A stretch of 64,000 nt of DNA from Tupaia tana (GCA_026018925.1 JAKSZU010000012.1:49705207-49769206); one strand, 5' to 3'. Shown: positions 12,895-23,879, counted from the stretch's first letter. Made by a program: numbers and translations. The notes: generated by a model from the letters alone, not told the origin.

Positions 12895-13071
12895 AAAAAG
12901 ATATTTGTTCTTTATATTTCCTTTTCCTTTTCTTCTTTTTCTTTTTTACTCTACTTTTGTTCTCTCATTTTTTATTTTGTGAGAAAACTATGTATGCTAT
13001 ATGTTTATATTATATAGTATATTCTAGTTATGCTAAGTGTTAGTGTGATTAATATTAAAAGTTAAAGAATT

Positions 13072-13165
13072 GGGACCAGCAGCTGGCATAGTGGTTAAGG
13101 GGCTGGACACTCCCACATGGCTGACACAGTTTGAGTCCTGGACCTGATGGCTTGCTTTTTCACTT

Positions 13166-13210
<45 letters not shown>

Positions 13211-13265
13211 GGTCAAATTAAAATAAATGAATAAATTAATTAACTCATTAAAAATATTCTTTTTA
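13072..13265 (+). mobile_element. tRNA-derived SINE, short subfamily
   Basis: GGGACCAGCAGCTGGC head, long CT repeat (about 13165-13208), GGTCAAATTAAAATAAATG tail. Confidence 0.85.
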
Positions 13266-13651
13266 AAAGGTTAAATAATCTAAAAAGTAAAATTTTCCCT
13301 AATTGACTACATCTAAGTAATAATACGGTTTATATTGAATTATTCCTTTTACATATTGAGGAATATAGCACAATTTTTACCTGTGTCTTCTTTCCCCTCC
13401 CCATATTACATATTTTTGTTTATAGTAGTTGAAATATTATACCCAGATTAGTATTTTAAATCATTTTCCATAACAAAGTTTTCAAGAATTATATTCAAGA
13501 TTTATGCTTTTATGAAATAATATTTGAAACCATTCTTTAAATAGAACAGTATTTTCCTATGTTTTAAGTGTCACTACTTTTTTTATATTGTGAAATACTC
13601 AATATTAGATTTTCATTTTATTTATTTATTTGTTTGTTTGTTTGTTTATTT

Positions 13652-13893
13652 ATTTTTTTTTAACATAGATCATTTTCACTCAATGGAGAGAGACAGAGGG
13701 AAAGTGAGAAATCACTCAACCAGAGGGGATGACCAAACCACAGTCCTTCCTCCTCCATTCTGCTCTCAAGATGTTGGGCATGCATGCACACAAACCTGCG
13801 ATGTTTTTCAAGACACACAGAGTCCAGGACTTGAACTACAGAGTTGGCCATGTGGGATCTAGAGCCTTACTCACCAGCCACCTGCTGGCTCTT
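13652..13893 (-). mobile_element. tRNA-derived SINE, old, reverse
   Basis: Head complement CACCTGCTGGCTC at the right end. A GTTT/ATTT repeat at the left represents the tail. Confidence 0.7.
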
Positions 13894-14315
13894 TCATTTT
13901 GGTTCCATTTTTTAACAAACTGAATTGTCTTTCAGTAGTTGTTCCTATCATGGATGTGCATGATAGAATTCCAGAGCAATGGTAAATCTAAAAACTTATT
14001 TCTGATACTCTTGTATATGGATAATAACTAGATTGGGGTAAAAATCTCTTGACTAGAATTTGTTTTCCTTAAAACATTTTGAATAGTAATCCATCATCTC
14101 CCAGATTATTTTGTCACAAAAGGATATTTTAGATACAATTCTGTCTCAAAGAGCTTACTTTGTGGAAAGTAGTTACTTCTGCACCACCACCACCACCACC
14201 CCCCGCCCCGCTATGAAATCTTTCACTTTCTTCTCATCCTTCCTTATCTCCGCTAACTCCACTTTGGTTACCACCTACTGCGTACCTAAAAGGTTTGTAT
14301 GTTAGTCTATGTATA

Positions 14316-14460
14316 CAGGAACCTCCAAAAATTCATGAAAAATTTCAGTTAAAGTTCAAGCTTACTTTTAGACAAAAATAAAAAAAAATTAAAATCCATG
14401 CATAGTTTTTTTCATAATTCACATTTTCTATGACCCTTTCAAGATCCTATTGTATAAAAT
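14316..14460 (+). repeat. Short dispersed repeat, copy 1
   Basis: Aligns by eye with the reverse complement of 36020-36125 (AAATTCATGAAAAATTTCAG against AAGTTCATGGAAAACTGGAA). Possibly a MITE. Family unknown. Confidence 0.4.
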
Positions 14461-15276
14461 TTGAAATCTAAAATTTGGATTGACAGATAACTGAAGTCTT
14501 ACAAAAACTACTCCAATAAGGGAAAATAAATAAGTAATACAATTAAGATAATATTGGCATAAAGATGTGATCCCAGTTCTCTATAAAATCAAAATTTGGG
14601 GTTAATATGAATAATCCCATCGCCTAATGTTTTATCTGTAAAGTAAGTGTTTATAATTATACAACTTTCAGTTTTTAGCAGAAACAGAGACTTAACTCAT
14701 AAATTTATAATTACTTTCATTGTCATTATTTAAGATGTTTAACATGATGTTTTCTTATGCCTGTATATAGCAAATTAATTGTTGTAATCAAGGAAATTAA
14801 TGTATCTATCAACCGACAATGGGAGCATTTGTGCATTTTTGTGTGGTAAGTATACCTAAAATCTATGCTCTTAGTAAATTTTCAGAACATAATACAATAT
14901 TAACTATAGTCCTTATGCTTTACCTTAGATCTCTAGGCTTATTCATCCTGCGTAACTGCAGATGTGTGCTCTTTGACCTACATCTCCCCATTTCCTCCCC
15001 CTCATCATTCCTGATAACCACTGTTCTACTACCTTAAACATTTTTAGAAAGCTAATGTTTACAAGCACTTTAGAAATCCAGTCATCAGTTCTCGGGCCAT
15101 TAAATTGATTCCATGTCTCAACTATTGTGAATAATGTTGTAACAAACATGAATGTGCAAATGTCTTTCCAACTGAGTGTTTTCCAGTCTTTTGGGTAAAT
15201 ACTGGGTTATATGGTAGTTTTATTTGTAAATTTTTGAATAACCTCCATACTGCTTTCCACAGTGGCTGTACTAATT

Positions 15277-15535
15277 CTTTGGTTTTTTTGTTTGTTCGTT
15301 TTTGAGAGATACGGATGGAAAACAGAGAGATTCATAGAAACAGAAAATAAGAAATCACTCCCCAGGGGGGTGACCATGCTGTAATCCTCCCTTCTACTCC
15401 ATTCTCCTATCAGTATTTTGGACATGCATGCACACATGCCCAGCATGAGTTTCAAGCCACTGGGTCTGGGACTCAAACCACAGTAAACCCTGTGGGAGTT
15501 CAGTGCCTCAACCACTATGCTACCTGCTGACCCCA
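15277..15535 (-). mobile_element. tRNA-derived SINE inserted in an old L1
   Basis: Flanked by TGGCTGTACTAATT on both sides (about 15263 and 15536), which is L1 sequence continued across the insertion. Confidence 0.88.
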
Positions 15536-16088
15536 TGGCTGTACTAATTTGCATTCCCACCAACTGGGCAGGAGGATTTTCTTTTACCACAACTTCACCA
15601 GCAATTACTATTCTTTTTTAAATTATTATGATTATGATTATGATTATGATTATTGTTTTGGATCATAGCCATTCTGACTGAGATTAGGTGATACTTCATT
15701 GTAGTTTTGATTTGTATTTCCCTTATAATAAGAGATCTTGAATATTTTTTCATACGTTTTTTGGCCTCATATGTCTTTTATTGAGAGCTGTCTGTTCAGA
15801 TCTATTATCTATTTTGTTACTAAATTATTCATAATTCTGCAAGTAAACTACTTGAGTTCCCTATGTATCCTGGTTATTAATCCTTTATCTGAAGTATAGT
15901 TTGCAAATAATTTTTCCCATTTTGCAGGTCGTGTCTTTACTGATATATTGCTTCCTTTTCTGTACAGAAGCTTTTTAGTATAATGTAACTCCACTTGTCT
16001 ATTTTTGGAATTGTTGAGAGTGTTTTAGGGGTCTTATTTAAGAAATCTTTATCTATTCCAATGTCTTCAGGAGTTTCCTCTGTATTTT

Positions 16089-16612
16089 CTTTTTTTTCAC
16101 TTTTTTATTTTAATTTTTTATATAAATTCAATCATAATATTTAGCTTACAAAGTGAACATTTCAGTATGTGTGTGAACATTTCTCCCCAGTCCATTTGAT
16201 CAGAATATCTTCCACCAATAACACCACACCTCCCCATCCCGTCAATGCTCTCTCTCCGTATCCCTCTTCCAAATGTCCTTCCGTAGGTCCCTCTTCTCCA
16301 CACACTCCACTTCCGGCACTAACCCCATCTCTTGTGTTTGTACAACCTTAGGTCAATCAGTTTCAGTTATAGAGTGCAGACACTCGGTATATATTTGAAC
16401 ATCTATATGCTAAGAAACAAGACAACCTGGATGGGATGGACAAATTCCTGGACATGTATAATCTACCAAGATTGAGCCAGGAGGATATAGAAAGTCTGAA
16501 TAGGCCCATAACAAGCCAGGAGATTGAATCAGTAATAAATAACCTCCCAACAAAGAAAAGCCCTGGCCCTGATGGATTCACCTCTGAATTCTACAAAACC
16601 TTCAAAGAAGGA
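16089..16612 (-). mobile_element. 5'-inverted (twin-primed) LINE-1 insertion
   Basis: The 3' half (16089-16380) is antisense L1 3' UTR starting with a T-rich tail. The 5' half (about 16381-16612) is sense ORF2 sequence with an open run of about 59 codons. Both halves sit between copies of a target-site duplication, TTTCCTCTGTATTTTC near 16074 and TTTCTCTGTATTTTC near 16615, inside an older antisense L1. This is the classic outcome of twin priming. Confidence 0.8.
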
Positions 16613-17489
16613 AGTTTCTCTGTATTTTCCACAAGTAGTTTTATAGAGATTTTACTTTTACATCTTTGACTCATTTTGAATTGATGTTTGTTAATAATCA
16701 GAGATAGCAGTCTAGTGTGATCTTCTGCAGGTGGATATCCAGTTTTCCCAGCACCGTTTGTTGAAAAGACTTTTTTTTTCTCTCCAGTACATTGTCTTGG
16801 ATCTTTTGTCAAAAATTAGTTGGCTGTGTGTTTTGGAGTTCATTTCTAGATTTTCTGTTCTGTTCCATGTGCCTGTTTTTTGCCATTACCATTCAATTTT
16901 GATTATTACAACTTTGTAATATATTTTGAGTTCGGATAGTGAGATATCTCCAAGTTATTCTTGCACAGTATTACCTTGGTGATAGAGTTTTTATGATTCC
17001 ACACAAATTTTATGATTTTTTTTCTATTTCCATATGACTGTGTACAGTAATTGGATTGGGATTTGATTGAATTTGTAAATTAATTTGGTAGGCTTGATGT
17101 TTTAATTGTATTGATTTTTCTGAATCAAGAATAAGGAATTTCTTTTTTACTTTCTTTTGTATCATTTTCAATTACCTCCTTCAGTTTTTCATAGTATTCC
17201 CTGTAAAAGTCTTTTATTTCTTTGGGTAGATTTATTCCTAGGTATTTTATTATTTTTGTGTGGAGGAAGCTATTATAAATGGGATTGCTTTCTTCAATTC
17301 TACCCCTGTCTATTTGCCGATGGTATTAAAAAAAAAAGTTATAAGTTTTATATTGATTTTGTATCCTGCAACTTTACTAAATTATTTTATTACTTCTAGA
17401 AGCTTTTTCATGATTTTGCTTTGGATTTTTTTTTTTGTATATAATCATATCACCTGCAAATAAGAACAATTCCACTTCATCTCCTATTG

Positions 17490-17768
17490 TTTTTTTTTTT
17501 TTTTTTTTTTTTTTTTTTGAGAGGTTTTTGCTATAAGGGCGTATGCGCTCGCCAGACAGACAGAGAGAGACATAGATACAGAAAGCAGGAAATCACCCCC
17601 CAGGGGGGATGGCCACGCTGCAATCCCTTCTCCTCCATTCTCCTCCCGGGATCTTGGGCACGCATGCACACGCGCCCGGCGTGAGTTTAAGCCACCGGGT
17701 CCGGGACGCGAACCGCGGTCGACTACGTGGGAGTCCAGCGACATAGCCAATAAGCTAACTGCTGGTCC
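17490..17768 (-). mobile_element. Young tRNA-derived SINE just upstream of the OR10Q1-like gene
   Basis: Long T run (tail), intact CpGs (CCGCGGTCGACTACG), head complement at 17768. Flanked by TCATCTCCTATT (17478 and 17770) within antisense L1. About 140 bp before the OR start codon, inside the presumed intron. Confidence 0.92.
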
Positions 17769-17835
17769 CTCATCTCCTATTTTAATGCCTTTTATTTCAC
17801 TCTCTTGTCTGATTGGATTTAATTTGCATTTAATC

Positions 17836-17850
17836 CTTTATTTTACTCAG
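17836..17850 (+). promoter_or_regulatory. Candidate 3' splice site before the OR10Q1-like coding exon
   Basis: A pyrimidine-rich stretch ending in TTTTACTCAG lies 58 bp before the ATG. OR genes usually have a noncoding 5' exon spliced to the coding exon just upstream of the start, so this is the likely acceptor. Antisense L1 sequence ends only some 35 bp upstream, so the intron end is largely repeat-derived. Inferred from sequence; no transcript evidence. Confidence 0.5.
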
Positions 17851-17907
17851 GCAATGAAGCAATTCAGCCACTGAGTGCTCAACACTTGCTAGTCTATTGC
17901 AGAAGAC

Positions 17908-18867
17908 ATGCTTCCTTGGAATCCTGTCCTCAACCAATCTGACCCCACTGAGTTTGTGTTCCGTGTGTTCACTGCTGTCCCTGAATTCCAGGTCCTTCTC
18001 TTCCTTCTCTTCCTCCTCCTCTACCTGATGATCCTGTGTGGCAACACGGCCATCATCTGGGTGGTGTGCACAAATAGCTCCCTCCGAACCCCAATGTACT
18101 TCTTCCTGTCCAATTTGTCCTTTATAGAGATCTGCTACACCACCGTCGTGGTGCCCTTGATGCTTTCCAATATCTTGGGGGACCAGAAGCCCATTCCACT
18201 GATTGGCTGTTGGGCCCAAATGTTCTTTTTCCTCACGCTCGGTGGTGCTGACTGCTTTCTGTTGGCAATCATGGCGTACGATCGTTACGTGGCCATCTGC
18301 CACCCACTGCACTACACCCTCATCATGACGCAGAAGCTGTGCATCCAGATGGTGGCGGGTGCCGTGGGCCTGGCCCTCTTCCTCTCCCTGCAGCTTACCG
18401 CCTTAATCTTCACCTTGCCCTTCTGTGGACACCGCCGGGAAATCAACCACTTCCTCTGCGATGTGCCTCCAGTCCTGCGCCTGGCCTGTGCTGACATCCA
18501 CGTGCACCAGGCTGTCCTCTACGTCGTGGGCATCCTCGTACTCACCGTCCCCTTCAGCCTGATTTCTGTCTCCTACGTGTTCATCACCTCCGCCATTCTG
18601 CGCATTCGGTCTGCCGAGGGCCACCGGCGGGCCTTCTCCACCTGCTCCTCCCACCTCACTGTGGTCTTGCTGCAGTACGGCTTTTGTGCCGTGGTATACT
18701 TGCGTCCCCAGTCCAGCTCCTCAGTGGATGAGGACCGCCAATCTGCCCTTGTTTACACTTTTATCACCCCTTTACTCAACCCCTTGATTTACACCCTTAG
18801 GAACAAAGATGTCAAAAATGCCCTCAAAAAGGCCATCACTTACAAAGGGACATCTGAAACTCTCTGA
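17908..18867 (+). CDS. OR10Q1: Odorant receptor, family 10, OR10Q1-like, intact
   Basis: Seven-transmembrane class A GPCR of 319 residues, the usual OR length, in one exon with no break. Visible signatures: N-glycosylation sequon N9-Q-S; GN in TM1 (45-46); PMYFFLSNLS (62-71); C101 before TM3; [15 protein letters not shown] (122-136) at the TM3 end; loop-2 cysteines 173, 184, 194; SY (222-223) in TM5; [10 protein letters not shown] (241-250) opening TM6; [12 protein letters not shown] (288-299) in TM7/helix 8. The N-terminal stretch TEFVFRVF and the TM1 run match what I remember of human OR10Q1 closely, so orthology is likely. The ATG chosen is the first in frame after the candidate splice acceptor at 17850 and puts the sequon at the normal place. 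Known role of the family: plasma membrane/ciliary odorant binding and Golf coupling in olfactory neurons. The ligand is unknown. GC content is clearly above the AT-rich flanks. The orthology call rests on memory of the human protein, not on an alignment. Confidence 0.9.
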   Translation: MLPWNPVLNQSDPTEFVFRVFTAVPEFQVLLFLLFLLLYLMILCGNTAIIWVVCTNSSLRTPMYFFLSNLSFIEICYTTVVVPLMLSNILGDQKPIPLIGCWAQMFFFLTLGGADCFLLAIMAYDRYVAICHPLHYTLIMTQKLCIQMVAGAVGLALFLSLQLTALIFTLPFCGHRREINHFLCDVPPVLRLACADIHVHQAVLYVVGILVLTVPFSLISVSYVFITSAILRIRSAEGHRRAFSTCSSHLTVVLLQYGFCAVVYLRPQSSSSVDEDRQSALVYTFITPLLNPLIYTLRNKDVKNALKKAITYKGTSETL

Positions 18868-19010
18868 AGATTCAGAGAGATGTGAGAAGGATATCAGAGC
18901 ATCACTGATACTCTTACATGCAAATGCCATGTGCATCTTCATCCCTCCAGTTTGTCATCAATTCTCTGAACCTAATACATTAGTTGCTAAAATTCGCTCA
19001 TCTTTCTTTT

Positions 19011-19167
19011 TGGTTGTTTTTTTTGTAAAGGTTTCACTTTAGAGCTCATGTGCTCCCAGAAGAGAAAGAGACAGAGACAGTGAGAAAGAAAGTGAGAATC
19101 ACCCCCCAGGGGGATGGCAATGCAATCTTTTCTTCTCCATTCTCCACTCAGAATCTTGAGTGCACAA

Positions 19168-19200
<33 letters not shown>

Positions 19201-19303
19201 CACATGTACTTGGCATGAATTTCAAGTCACTGGGTCCGGGACTCAAACCGTTTTCAGCCATGTAAGAGTCCAGTGACATAGCTGTTACACCATCTGCTGG
19301 CCC
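19011..19303 (-). mobile_element. tRNA-derived SINE with a CA repeat, reverse
   Basis: Internal CA repeat (19167-19192) expanded from the GTGTGCGTG motif of the SINE body. Confidence 0.82.
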
Positions 19304-19321
19304 CTCTATTCATCCTCTTTT

Positions 19322-19572
19322 TTGGAAAGGTTTTTGCTATAGGGCGTGTACGCTTGCCAGAAAGACAGAGAGAGACAGAGAGGCAGAAGGCGAGAAATCA
19401 CGTCCCCCCAGGGGGATGGCCACACCACAATCCCTTCTCCCCCATTCTCCTCTCGGGATCTTGGGCACACACACATGTGCCCAGCATGAGTTTAAGCCAT
19501 CATGTCCAGGACTCTAACTGCAGTCGATTACATGGAAGTCCAGTGACGTAGCCATTACATCAACTGCTGGTA
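19322..19572 (-). mobile_element. tRNA-derived SINE, reverse
   Basis: Flanked by TCTATTCATCCTC / TCCATTCATCATT. Sits right beside the previous SINE in the same orientation. Confidence 0.85.
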
Positions 19573-19674
19573 CCTCCATTCATCATTTTTAAAACTTCTC
19601 TGAAACATTGAAACTTCAAGAAGTGGACAGAGACACTGTAGATTTCCATGTTCACTTAACTTCAAATAAAAAGT

Positions 19675-19680
19675 TTATCT
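19675..19680 (+). promoter_or_regulatory. Candidate poly(A) signal downstream of the OR10Q1-like gene
   Basis: AATAAA about 810 bp after the stop, beyond two reverse SINEs. Placement is compatible with a 3' UTR end but not distinctive. Confidence 0.2.
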
Positions 19681-19845
19681 TTCCTTATATCAATATGTGA
19701 ATAAGAGATTCATTTTAAAGAATTGGCTCATGTGATTATGGGAGTGAGCTTCATCCTTCTCCATGATGTTCTATAACATGAATATTATGATGAAAAGTTG
19801 ACAATACTTAAATATTAAGATGTAAAGTTAAAACATCTCATGTTA

Positions 19846-19923
19846 TTAGGTGGTCAGGAAAGTCATGACATAGTTTTCTGTTTTTCTATGCAAAAATGCA
19901 TCATGACTTTCCTGATAACCCAA
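19846..19923. mobile_element. 78-bp mariner-like MITE
   Basis: Near-perfect palindrome with terminal inverted repeats of about 24 bp (TTAGGTGGTCAGGAAAGTCA on the left; the complement of the right end is nearly the same) and a TA dinucleotide on both sides (19844-45, 19924-25), the target duplication of Tc1/mariner elements. Size and design resemble MADE1 (80 bp), but the sequence differs. Confidence 0.7.
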
Positions 19924-20169
19924 TATATGGTAAGGGGATAAAAGAGAGAAGAATACAAAAGTATTTGTCACACACCCATACATAAATACACAGAGAAAGA
20001 GAGATATTCACACACATACAAACACATTTCTAATTAAATAAGGGGAAATATACCTAACAATGACTGTCTTCCTTTCTGTAATCGTTATCTGGTCAAAGTT
20101 GATGTTTGTAACTTCCTTCTTCTAGTCCCCAACACCATTTATAGTCTCTGACTTTAGGAAGTACCACCA

Positions 20170-20408
20170 GGCCAGCAAATGTGTGGTGGTTAAGGTGACT
20201 GACTCACATGGCCAACTCTGTGGTTAAGAGTCACAGACCTAGTATCTTGAAAAACATGCCAAGTATGTGTTTGTGTGCCCAAGATCCCAAGAGGAGAGTG
20301 AAGACACAATTGTGGCATGGCCATTCCTCCTGTGGGTGCTCTCTCCTTTTCTCTGTCTCCAGCAAGTACATGTGCCCTATAGGAAAACTAAAGAAAAAAA
20401 AAAAAAAA
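20170..20408 (+). mobile_element. tRNA-derived SINE, old
   Basis: GGCCAGCAAATGTG head, shortened CT tract, A tail. Flanks GTACCACCA / GGCACCACAA. Confidence 0.78.
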
Positions 20409-21005
20409 GGCACCACAATTTATTGTATTCTTTACTTAGTAAAGTAACCTGAACCTTGATTTCCGAAGAGTCTAGGCTTTTAGAAATTGAATTGGGTTCT
20501 TGTAGTTTTATATTGACATTAATCACAGGGCTTGATAGTACTAAAATTTTTTTCTGTTCCAGAACCAGGAAATTCAATAAAATGCATGCAAGGACAGATC
20601 AAGATATACACCTAAGCTTAAATTTTTTTGATTTCCTGCCCTGCATAAGCACCCACTCTGACTAGTGAATCATAGTGACACTTCAGGTCTCCTATAATTA
20701 ACATAATTTAAGAGCCAGTTTCTAGTAGTCCCCCAAATTCTGATTATTTTTTTTTCCAGTCATGCTGGTAAAAGGCTACAGGTCCCTTTTGGGAATACTG
20801 AGAAATATTACCAGTATAAATTATTGGTGGTGTAAAGGAGTCCTTCCTTATAAAAAAACAAACCTTCTCTTTATTTAAGGGGTTCTGGGTTTATAAATTA
20901 GCTCAGTCTTGGATTGATACTCTGCTTTTATGATTCAAGTTAGACTTTTGTTCACTTGACCTGGAACTATTCCACTTTCACAGATCGAGTAAGAATTTAG
21001 CAGGG

Positions 21006-21187
21006 GGGCCAGCATGTGATGTGGTGGTTAAGGGTGCTAGACCCCCACACGGCCAAGCATAGTTCGAATCCCAAACCTGGTAGCTTTGCTTTCTCGCTTT
21101 TTCCCTATCTCTCACTCTGTCCCTCTCTAGTCAAATTAAACTAACTAAATGAATAAATAAAGCTAAATAAAATAATTCTTTTCTTAA
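21006..21187 (+). mobile_element. tRNA-derived SINE, short subfamily
   Basis: Head at 21006, tail with AAAGCTAAATAAAATAATTC. Flanks share AAGAATTTAG/AAATAATTTAG. Confidence 0.85.
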
Positions 21188-21229
21188 AAGAAATAATTTA
21201 GTACACTTCCCAGCTACTTCATTCTTAAG

Positions 21230-21790
21230 AACATCATCATAAACCAGGAAAGATCCTAGTGAGTCATGCTATTCCAGTTACTGCTTTGACTCTGTGTCAT
21301 GCTCACCTTGCTTGGCAATTAAGTGTCACCACCTGGCCCTTGCCACTCAGGGATCCAATTTCTGCCCTAAAGAGACCTCACACTCTTTAAGAATGCTGGG
21401 ACTCCCCTCACAAATTTCTCACTGTCATGGTCTAGGATATGTCTTCTGGACTTTTGTGGGCTGAATGAGCAAGTCTTAGATGACAAATCTACTACAACAT
21501 TCCAATGTCCTGGGGTCCTTAAATCCTTTCGTCTATAGTATATCAAGGCAGCTATGAAACATCCACTTCATTTAATGTAGCCCACTTGTTGGTTCATAGT
21601 TCCTCCAACCAATTAAATTATTAGTGCCACTTTTAACACCCTGAGCTTTAGCAGTAAATCCAGAATCTCTGCTTGGTGGGTCTATGCCAATAAATTCAGC
21701 CTGGTCCAAATTTATGTTCCTTCCACCATGATTCCAAACCCTTAATATCCATTCCCAGACATATTCTTTTGAATTTCTGTCCACATAAAT
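21230..21790 (-). pseudogene. Endogenous retrovirus remnant, ERVL/MaLR-like gag
   Basis: On the minus strand, about 70 codons (21784-21572) remain open with a WILRVWNHGGRNINLDQAEF-type stretch that I associate with the gag-like region of ERVL-MaLR elements. Sequence to 21240 is compatible with the same region but carries stops. No LTRs recognised nearby. Old and non-functional. The family call is from memory. Confidence 0.5.
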
Positions 21791-21997
21791 TAGAAAAACT
21801 ATTAGTTTTTATTTTGGGGGAGGTTTTCTTGAGTGCATTATGCTTCTTTCTTAAGTACCACATTTTTTGAGGGTCTGCTAGGACTTGAACCTGGCCATGT
21901 TTATCAAATCATTGTCTGTTTGCTTCTGTTACCTGAAATGGTTTTGATCTTTTTCACAACTTTAGCATAAAAAGACTCTAATCATAAATATTTTCTT

Positions 21998-22257
21998 TTT
22001 TAATTTTTTTCTTTTTTGATTTCATTTTCTTTTATACATTCAATCACATTATTATTTGGCTTACAAAATGGATATTTCAACAGGTGAACATTTCTCCCTA
22101 GTACAGGTGATAAAACTACAAAATATCTTCAACACATAATACCACAAGTCTTTGTGCCATTAATGCTTTCCCTCCCTATTTTTCTCCTAAATGTCCTTCC
22201 TCAGACCCTCCTCTTACACACACTATATCTGGTATTTACAACTATATACTGTGTTTC
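21998..22257 (-). mobile_element. LINE-1 3' end, antisense
   Basis: T-rich tail followed by the 3' UTR block also seen at 37200-37440 and 43130-43380. The empty site is present in segment C. Confidence 0.75.
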
Positions 22258-22324
22258 TTCTTTATCCTGTGCATCACGGGCTACTATTAAAATGGTTAAC
22301 ATTAAAAATATTGGGCATTTCAAG

Positions 22325-22576
22325 ATCAGCAGATAGCATAGCAGTTACATCACTGGATTCCCACATGGATGACCTGCAGTTTGATTCCCAGACCTGGTAG
22401 CTTGAAAATTACTCCAGGCACATGTGCATGCATGCCCAAGATCCTAGAAAGAGAAGTGAGAAGGGATCACAACATGGTCATCCCACCTGGGGGATGATTT
22501 CTCACTTTTCCTGTCACTTTGTCTGCCTCTCTCTTTCTCTCAGGTGAGTGCATGCACCCCAAGGCAAAAACCTCTA
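22325..22576 (+). mobile_element. tRNA-derived SINE followed by TA/CA microsatellite
   Basis: ATCAGCAGATAGCATAGC head and CCTCTAATG end. The tail has become a compound TA/CA repeat (22581-22671). Absent from the corresponding place in segment C. Confidence 0.8.
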
Positions 22577-22580
22577 ATGA

Positions 22581-22613
22581 TATGTATGTGTATATATATA
22601 TATATACACATAC

Positions 22614-22648
<35 letters not shown>

Positions 22649-22691
22649 CACATACATACACACACACACACATCACCCATCACCCATCACC
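22581..22691. repeat. Compound TA/CA microsatellite and CATCACC repeat
   Basis: Alternating TA and CA blocks followed by three ATCACCC units (22671-22695), grown from a SINE tail. Confidence 0.9.
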
Positions 22692-22812
22692 CATCAGGTG
22701 GCAGGCAGTTTTATCTTTAATACAATCAAATCAGATTAATCCATGGTTTTGTAAATGCTTTTTTCTGTGGTTTCCTCATACTTTAATGAATAGCTGCCAT
22801 GCTGGATATTGA

Positions 22813-23765
22813 AGAAACAAACACGTGGACCAATGGAACAGAATAGAGTCCCCAGAAATAAATTCCCACACATACAGTCAACTGATTTTTGACAAGGGGT
22901 ACCAGTCAATCCAGTGGGAAAAGAAAAACCTCTTCAGCAAATGATGCTGGAAAAACTAGATTTCCACCTGCAGAAAGATGAATCTGAACCCCTACCTCTC
23001 ACCATCGACAAAAATCAAGTCAAGGTGTATCAAGGATCTAAATCTAAGACCTCAAACTATAAAACTGCTCCTACACTGCTGGTGGGAATCCAAGTTGGTC
23101 CAGCCACTGTGGAGAACAATTTGGAGATTACTCAAAAAATTACAAATAAAACTACCATATGATCCAGCAATCCCACTCCTTGGTATCTACCCAAAGGACA
23201 AAGAATTCTTCATTGGAAAAGTGCTTGCACATCGATGTTTATTGTGGCATTATTCACAATTGCTAAGACATAGAACCAACCCAAATGCCCCCGTAAGGAT
23301 AAATAGATTGAAAAACTGTGGCACATATACTCTATGGAATATTATTCAGCCATAAAAACCAAAAAAACCCTGGCTTTTGACATAAAGTGGAAGAATATGG
23401 AAGACTTACTGCTGAGTGAAGCAAGCCAGGCTGTGAAGGAGAGACATTGTATGTCCCCACTTAACATATACCAAATGTCTGCACTTTATGACTGAAACTG
23501 ATTGACTTAAGGTTGTACAAACACGAGAGATGAGAGTGAATGCCAGATGTGGTGTGTGTGGTGGAGTGGGGCGTAAGGAAGGACATTTGGAGGAGGGATT
23601 CGGAGGCAGAGCATTGACGGGATGGGGAGGTGTGGTGTCATCGGTTGAAGATATTTTGATCAAGTGGACTGGGGAGAAATGTTCACATATTGTAATGTTC
23701 ACTTTGTAAGCTAAATAATATGATTGAATGTATAAAAAATACTTTAAAAATAAATAAAATTTAAA
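22813..23765 (+). mobile_element. 5'-truncated LINE-1 with an internal deletion
   Basis: Starts in late ORF2 and ends in an A-rich tail. Compared with the L1 at 33150-34580, it skips from the equivalent of about 33390 to about 33880 near 23075, an internal deletion of roughly half a kilobase. The empty site is visible in segment C. A short AAGAAA repeat flanks it. Confidence 0.8.
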
Positions 23766-23879
23766 AAGAAAAGAAATTCCTAATCATTTATGCCATTTTC
23801 AGAGCAACAGGACATCTACCTTCCTATCTTTGACATTGACCCATTGTTCTTATCTGTTGATGTTAATTTTTAAAATATT

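Larger units (their letters stand above)
14700..17815 (-). mobile_element. Old LINE-1, antisense, interrupted by three later insertions
   Basis: Antisense 3' UTR and ORF2 of an older L1 subfamily. It is split by a SINE (15277-15535), the twin-primed L1 (16089-16612) and a young SINE (17490-17768). Continuity of the L1 across each insertion is visible. It ends just before the splice acceptor of the OR10Q1-like gene. Confidence 0.7.
19573..21005. other. Intergenic DNA downstream of the OR10Q1-like gene
   Basis: Contains the MITE (19846) and a SINE (20170). 20410-21005 shows nothing recognisable. Confidence 0.45.

Noticed and set aside
17484-17750. Open frames of 60-130 codons recurring in many places with similar proteins (for example starting MAMSLDSHVV)
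   Set aside because: They lie within SINE copies on either strand; similarity reflects the SINE, not a gene family.
17830-18654. Minus-strand frames of 160 and 83 codons overlapping the OR10Q1-like gene
   Set aside because: Shadows of the receptor coding sequence; charged low-complexity translations with no family features.
17908-18867. Possibility that the two receptors are a local tandem duplicate pair
   Set aside because: The proteins differ throughout and each matches a different OR10 member; the recent A-B duplication does not include either gene in its second copy.
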